This document shows, piece after piece, positions 61,365 through 64,000 of a DNA stretch of 64,000 nucleotides. Where the stretch lies: NCBI RefSeq assembly GCF_025699065.1, contig NZ_JAILWF010000001.1, positions 87,626 to 151,625 on the forward strand, written 5' to 3'. Each line of letters begins with the position of its first letter. The stretch's first letter is position 1. The notes beneath the pieces were generated by a model. It worked only from the letters and a program-made list of their open reading frames with translations, searched no databases and was not told the origin of the DNA. The DNA is from Nitrosarchaeum sp. Lineage in GTDB: Archaea > Thermoproteota > Nitrososphaeria > Nitrososphaerales > Nitrosopumilaceae. The position numbers and the translations under genes were made by a program.

Positions 61365-61628
61365 ATGGTGTATTTATCTTTAGAAGACATAGAATTTATT
61401 AAAATACTAGCAAACTCAGACTCTTCCACATTGCAAGTAGGCATGAATGAGGCAACAAAATACAAATTAGATATCCAAATTGGAAAAATTTTACGAGAGT
61501 ATTACAAAGAAAACACTATGAATTTAGAAACAGGATGGATAAAAAAATTTGAAAAAGCTGGAATTACAAAAGAGGAGGGCAAAGCTGCAATTGCATGTGC
61601 AAGAAGACTGGGGATGGACATATCATGA
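61365..61628 (+). CDS. Hypothetical 87-aa protein
   Basis: 87 residues, helical with a C-terminal helix-hairpin-like stretch (FEKAGITKEEGKAAIACARR). The start is five bases after gatB, so it is probably the last gene of the aspS-gatCAB operon. No family recognised; may be a small partner of tRNA charging, inferred only from position. Confidence 0.7.
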   Translation: MVYLSLEDIEFIKILANSDSSTLQVGMNEATKYKLDIQIGKILREYYKENTMNLETGWIKKFEKAGITKEEGKAAIACARRLGMDIS

Positions 61629-61672
61629 TTTCAAAAATCTTTTTACATCAATTAGTTTCCTAAAGTAATAAC

Positions 61673-63595
61673 TTGTCTGAGTTTGAGTTTATACCAACAA
61701 AAAATCAAATTCTTAAATCAAATATTTATAAATTTATGAACAAATTCAGTATTTCAGATATTAATCAATTATCCATCAAAGCAAATCAAAATTTAGAGTG
61801 GTTTTGGCAAGAAGTTAGTAATGAAATAGGAATTATTTGGGATGAACCATATACCAAAATTTTGGATACCTCAAAAGGAATTCAATGGGCAAAATGGTTT
61901 GTAAATGGCAATACTAATATCTACAGGTCATCAGTTGAAAGATTTAGCAATCTTACACCAAATAAAACAGCATACACATTTGTTTCAGAGGACGGGATTA
62001 CTTCAAGTATCACATATTCTGAATTAAATCAAAAAGTAAACAAACTTGCAAATGCCCTTAAACAATTAAAAATCAAAAAAGGAGATGTAATTGCAATATT
62101 TCTGCCAATGATCGAAGAAGCGATAATTGCAATCATGGCTTCTGCTAAAATTGGTGCAATTCAAACAGTGATTTTTTCGGGATACAGTTCAGAATCATTA
62201 CAAATTAGATTAAAAGATTGTAAAGCAAAAATTCTATTTGTTTGTGATGGGTTTCAGAGAAATGGCAAACTAATCTCTCAAAAACAAATTGTGGACAATG
62301 CAATAAAAAACACAGACATAGAAAAAATAATCATAACACAATACAAAGGAATAGATGATTATGAAGAATCTGATCAATGTGTTTTTTACAATAGTTTGGT
62401 ATTTGGTCAAAGCACTAACTGCGATACGGAAATCACCAATTCTGAAGACCCTTTGTTTATTTTGTATACGTCTGGAACCACAGGAAAACCAAAAGGAGTT
62501 ATTCATACACATGGAGGATTTTCAGTTTTTGCAGGATATCAGGCAGCATTCTTAATTGATATGGATAAAGAGGATGTTATTTTGTGGCCTGCAGACATAG
62601 GATGGATTACGGGACTTGTGTGGAATGTTTATGGTCTTTTGATAAGAGGAGCAAGTGCGGTACTTTATGACGGTGCATTAAACTATCCAAATTTTGAAAG
62701 AATTTGGGATATGGCATATAATCATAATGCTACAATTTTTGGTATTTCACCAACAGCGGTAAGATTATTTAAAAAAAATAACATTGAACCATTGAAACTT
62801 CATTCATATGAAAAAATAAAAAACATACCAACTACTGGTGAACCACTTGATGAAGATTCTTGGCGATGGTTGTTTGAAAATGTGGGAAATAAAAAAATAC
62901 CAATTATGAATTTATCTGGAGGAACTGAAATCGGCGGTGCAATGTTATCAGTATTTCCAGGAATTAAATTAAAACCGTCAACTGTTGGAATTCCGTGTCC
63001 TGGAATGAATCTTGATGTGTTTGATGATGATGGAATGTCTATTCGTCAAAAAAATGGGTACCTAGTTATAAAATCTCCTTGGCCTGCAATGACAAAAGGA
63101 TTGTTAAATGATGATTCTCGTTATTTACAAACGTATTGGTCACGATTTGAAAATGTTTGGTTTCATGGAGATTATGTGTATGTAGATAATGATGGCTTGT
63201 GGTATATGAAAGGAAGATCAGATGATGTCATTAATGTATCAGGTCACAGAATGAGTACTGCTGAAATTGAAGAAGTTGCAATATCACATTCTAAAATTTC
63301 AGATGCAGCATCAATTTCAATTCCAGACGATATTACTGGAGAAGCCATTGTAGTTTTTTTTGTAGTTGAAAACAAATCAGAACAGAGATTAGAAAAAGAA
63401 TTATCTGACTACATTTCTGAAAAAATCGGCAAGATTGCACGTCCAAAATACATATTCAACATATCTGAACTTCCTAAGACACGAACTGGAAAAGTCATGA
63501 GACGGTTATTAAAATCAAAATTATTAGGATTAGAGTTGGGTGATTTATCATCTTTAGAAAATCCCATGGTATTAGATGAAATTTCCAAAATATAA
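61673..63595 (+). CDS. AMP-forming acyl/acetyl-CoA synthetase
   Basis: 640 residues, TTG start. ANL superfamily: AMP-binding P-loop LYTSGTTGKPKGVIHTHGG, the GGTEIGG motif, and the C-terminal domain with GRSDDVINVSGHRMSTAEIE and the catalytic Lys in KTRTGKVMRR. Size and N-terminal extension (ACAS_N-like, residues 60-120) fit acetyl-CoA synthetase-like members. The acyl substrate cannot be read from sequence; it is not the ADP-forming enzyme of the carbon fixation cycle. Confidence 0.9.
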   Translation: MSEFEFIPTKNQILKSNIYKFMNKFSISDINQLSIKANQNLEWFWQEVSNEIGIIWDEPYTKILDTSKGIQWAKWFVNGNTNIYRSSVERFSNLTPNKTAYTFVSEDGITSSITYSELNQKVNKLANALKQLKIKKGDVIAIFLPMIEEAIIAIMASAKIGAIQTVIFSGYSSESLQIRLKDCKAKILFVCDGFQRNGKLISQKQIVDNAIKNTDIEKIIITQYKGIDDYEESDQCVFYNSLVFGQSTNCDTEITNSEDPLFILYTSGTTGKPKGVIHTHGGFSVFAGYQAAFLIDMDKEDVILWPADIGWITGLVWNVYGLLIRGASAVLYDGALNYPNFERIWDMAYNHNATIFGISPTAVRLFKKNNIEPLKLHSYEKIKNIPTTGEPLDEDSWRWLFENVGNKKIPIMNLSGGTEIGGAMLSVFPGIKLKPSTVGIPCPGMNLDVFDDDGMSIRQKNGYLVIKSPWPAMTKGLLNDDSRYLQTYWSRFENVWFHGDYVYVDNDGLWYMKGRSDDVINVSGHRMSTAEIEEVAISHSKISDAASISIPDDITGEAIVVFFVVENKSEQRLEKELSDYISEKIGKIARPKYIFNISELPKTRTGKVMRRLLKSKLLGLELGDLSSLENPMVLDEISKI

Positions 63596-63626
63596 TTAAT
63601 TTTATCGTAATAAGATTATCATTTTT

Positions 63627-64000
63627 TCAATTAGGGATTGTAAAATAAAATGTCGTCCCAACATTTTCTTCGCTTTCTACCCATATTTTACCTCCCAACC
63701 CTTCCACAATTCCCTTACAAATTGCCAATCCTAATCCACTTCCATCTCTTTTTCTACTGGTAGAAGTATCGATTTGATAAAATTTCTTAAAAATCTCTTT
63801 TTGGTTATCCTTAGAGATCCCCACACCATTATCTTTGACAAAAAATTGCATGAAGTCATTATCAGGTTTTGCGCCAATTACAATTTCCCCTTTTTCAGGA
63901 ACTACAAAATCAATTGAATTTTTGATTAAATTAGAAAAAACCTGGTTAATTCGATCTCTGTCACTAAAAATTATAGCATCGCCATCATACTCTTTTAATA
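63627..64000 (-). CDS. Histidine kinase C-terminal fragment (cut by window edge)
   Basis: Open to the window end; 123 residues visible. HATPase_c domain: N box NQVFSNLIKNSIDF, G1 DNGVGI, F box FKKFYQID, G2 GSGLGLAICKGIVEG, ending GTTFYFTIPN. Upstream domains and the phospho-His lie outside. It converges with the acyl-CoA synthetase gene. Could phosphorylate a receiver such as those at 37-39 kb, but nothing shows this. Confidence 0.93.
   Translation of the reverse strand, partial: LKEYDGDAIIFSDRDRINQVFSNLIKNSIDFVVPEKGEIVIGAKPDNDFMQFFVKDNGVGISKDNQKEIFKKFYQIDTSTSRKRDGSGLGLAICKGIVEGLGGKIWVESEENVGTTFYFTIPN

Overview
The window looks like a chromosomal segment of an ammonia-oxidising thaumarchaeon of the Nitrosopumilus/Nitrosarchaeum type. 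This is inferred from the sequence, not from a search. The DNA is AT-rich. It carries archaeal TFB and TBP, archaeal-type PurP, type II GAPDH, archaeal HMG-CoA synthase and archaeal AspRS with GatCAB. It also has a response regulator with a Cys-rich output domain of the thaumarchaeal TackOD1 kind, a PEFG-like C-terminal anchor, and many tiny Cys-rich proteins. Most starts (ATG, TTG, GTG) have no Shine-Dalgarno sequence and sit about 25-30 bases after a TATA-like element, as expected for leaderless archaeal transcripts. I saw no CRISPR array, insertion sequence or rRNA; there is one tRNA (Phe).

Layout. 1-860: a truncated NHL-repeat protein and a gene-poor, possibly decayed stretch. 0.86-5.8 kb: general transcription factors TFB and TBP, bioD, HMG-CoA synthase and a DsbA-like oxidoreductase. 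6-12.5 kb: a signalling protein, then cell-surface genes (twin-NodB deacetylase-like protein, GT2 glycan synthase, secreted 3D-domain protein). 12.5-29 kb: central metabolism (GAPDH, threonine synthase, thiolase/DUF35/F420 oxidoreductase operon, sugar-nucleotide transferase, PurK/PurE, threonine dehydratase) mixed with small unknown and Cys-rich proteins and an Hjc-like nuclease. 29-36 kb: a class III cyclase, stand-alone RAM domains, a Lys-rich basic protein and an alkylsulfatase-like protein that has lost its metal ligands. 36-45 kb: a regulatory block bounded by two KaiC-like ATPase genes in opposite orientation. They share a 512-bp tract with no mismatch. Between them lie two paralogous response regulators, a winged-helix regulator, a 34-aa C2H2 zinc finger, a 47-aa ribbon-helix-helix protein, tRNA-Phe, a cobalamin adenosyltransferase and an ornithine-cyclodeaminase-like gene. 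45-54.4 kb: a TrmB regulator, then a coherent surface-apparatus cluster. It comprises a type IV pilin-like protein, a LamG-containing giant pilin-like protein whose real start is probably a non-canonical ATA codon overlapping the pilin stop, two helical partner proteins, and a divergent MoxR AAA ATPase with a VWA protein. 54.5-64 kb: purP, aspS-gatC-gatA-gatB (indirect Asn-tRNA synthesis), an AMP-forming acyl-CoA synthetase and the end of a histidine kinase.

The best candidates for undescribed biology are the pilin/LamG/MoxR/VWA cluster (46.1-54.4 kb), the 512-bp perfect inverted duplication with its potential to invert about 7.4 kb and swap KaiC tails, and a 110-residue N-terminal module shared without gaps between a glycan synthase and a KaiC-like ATPase.
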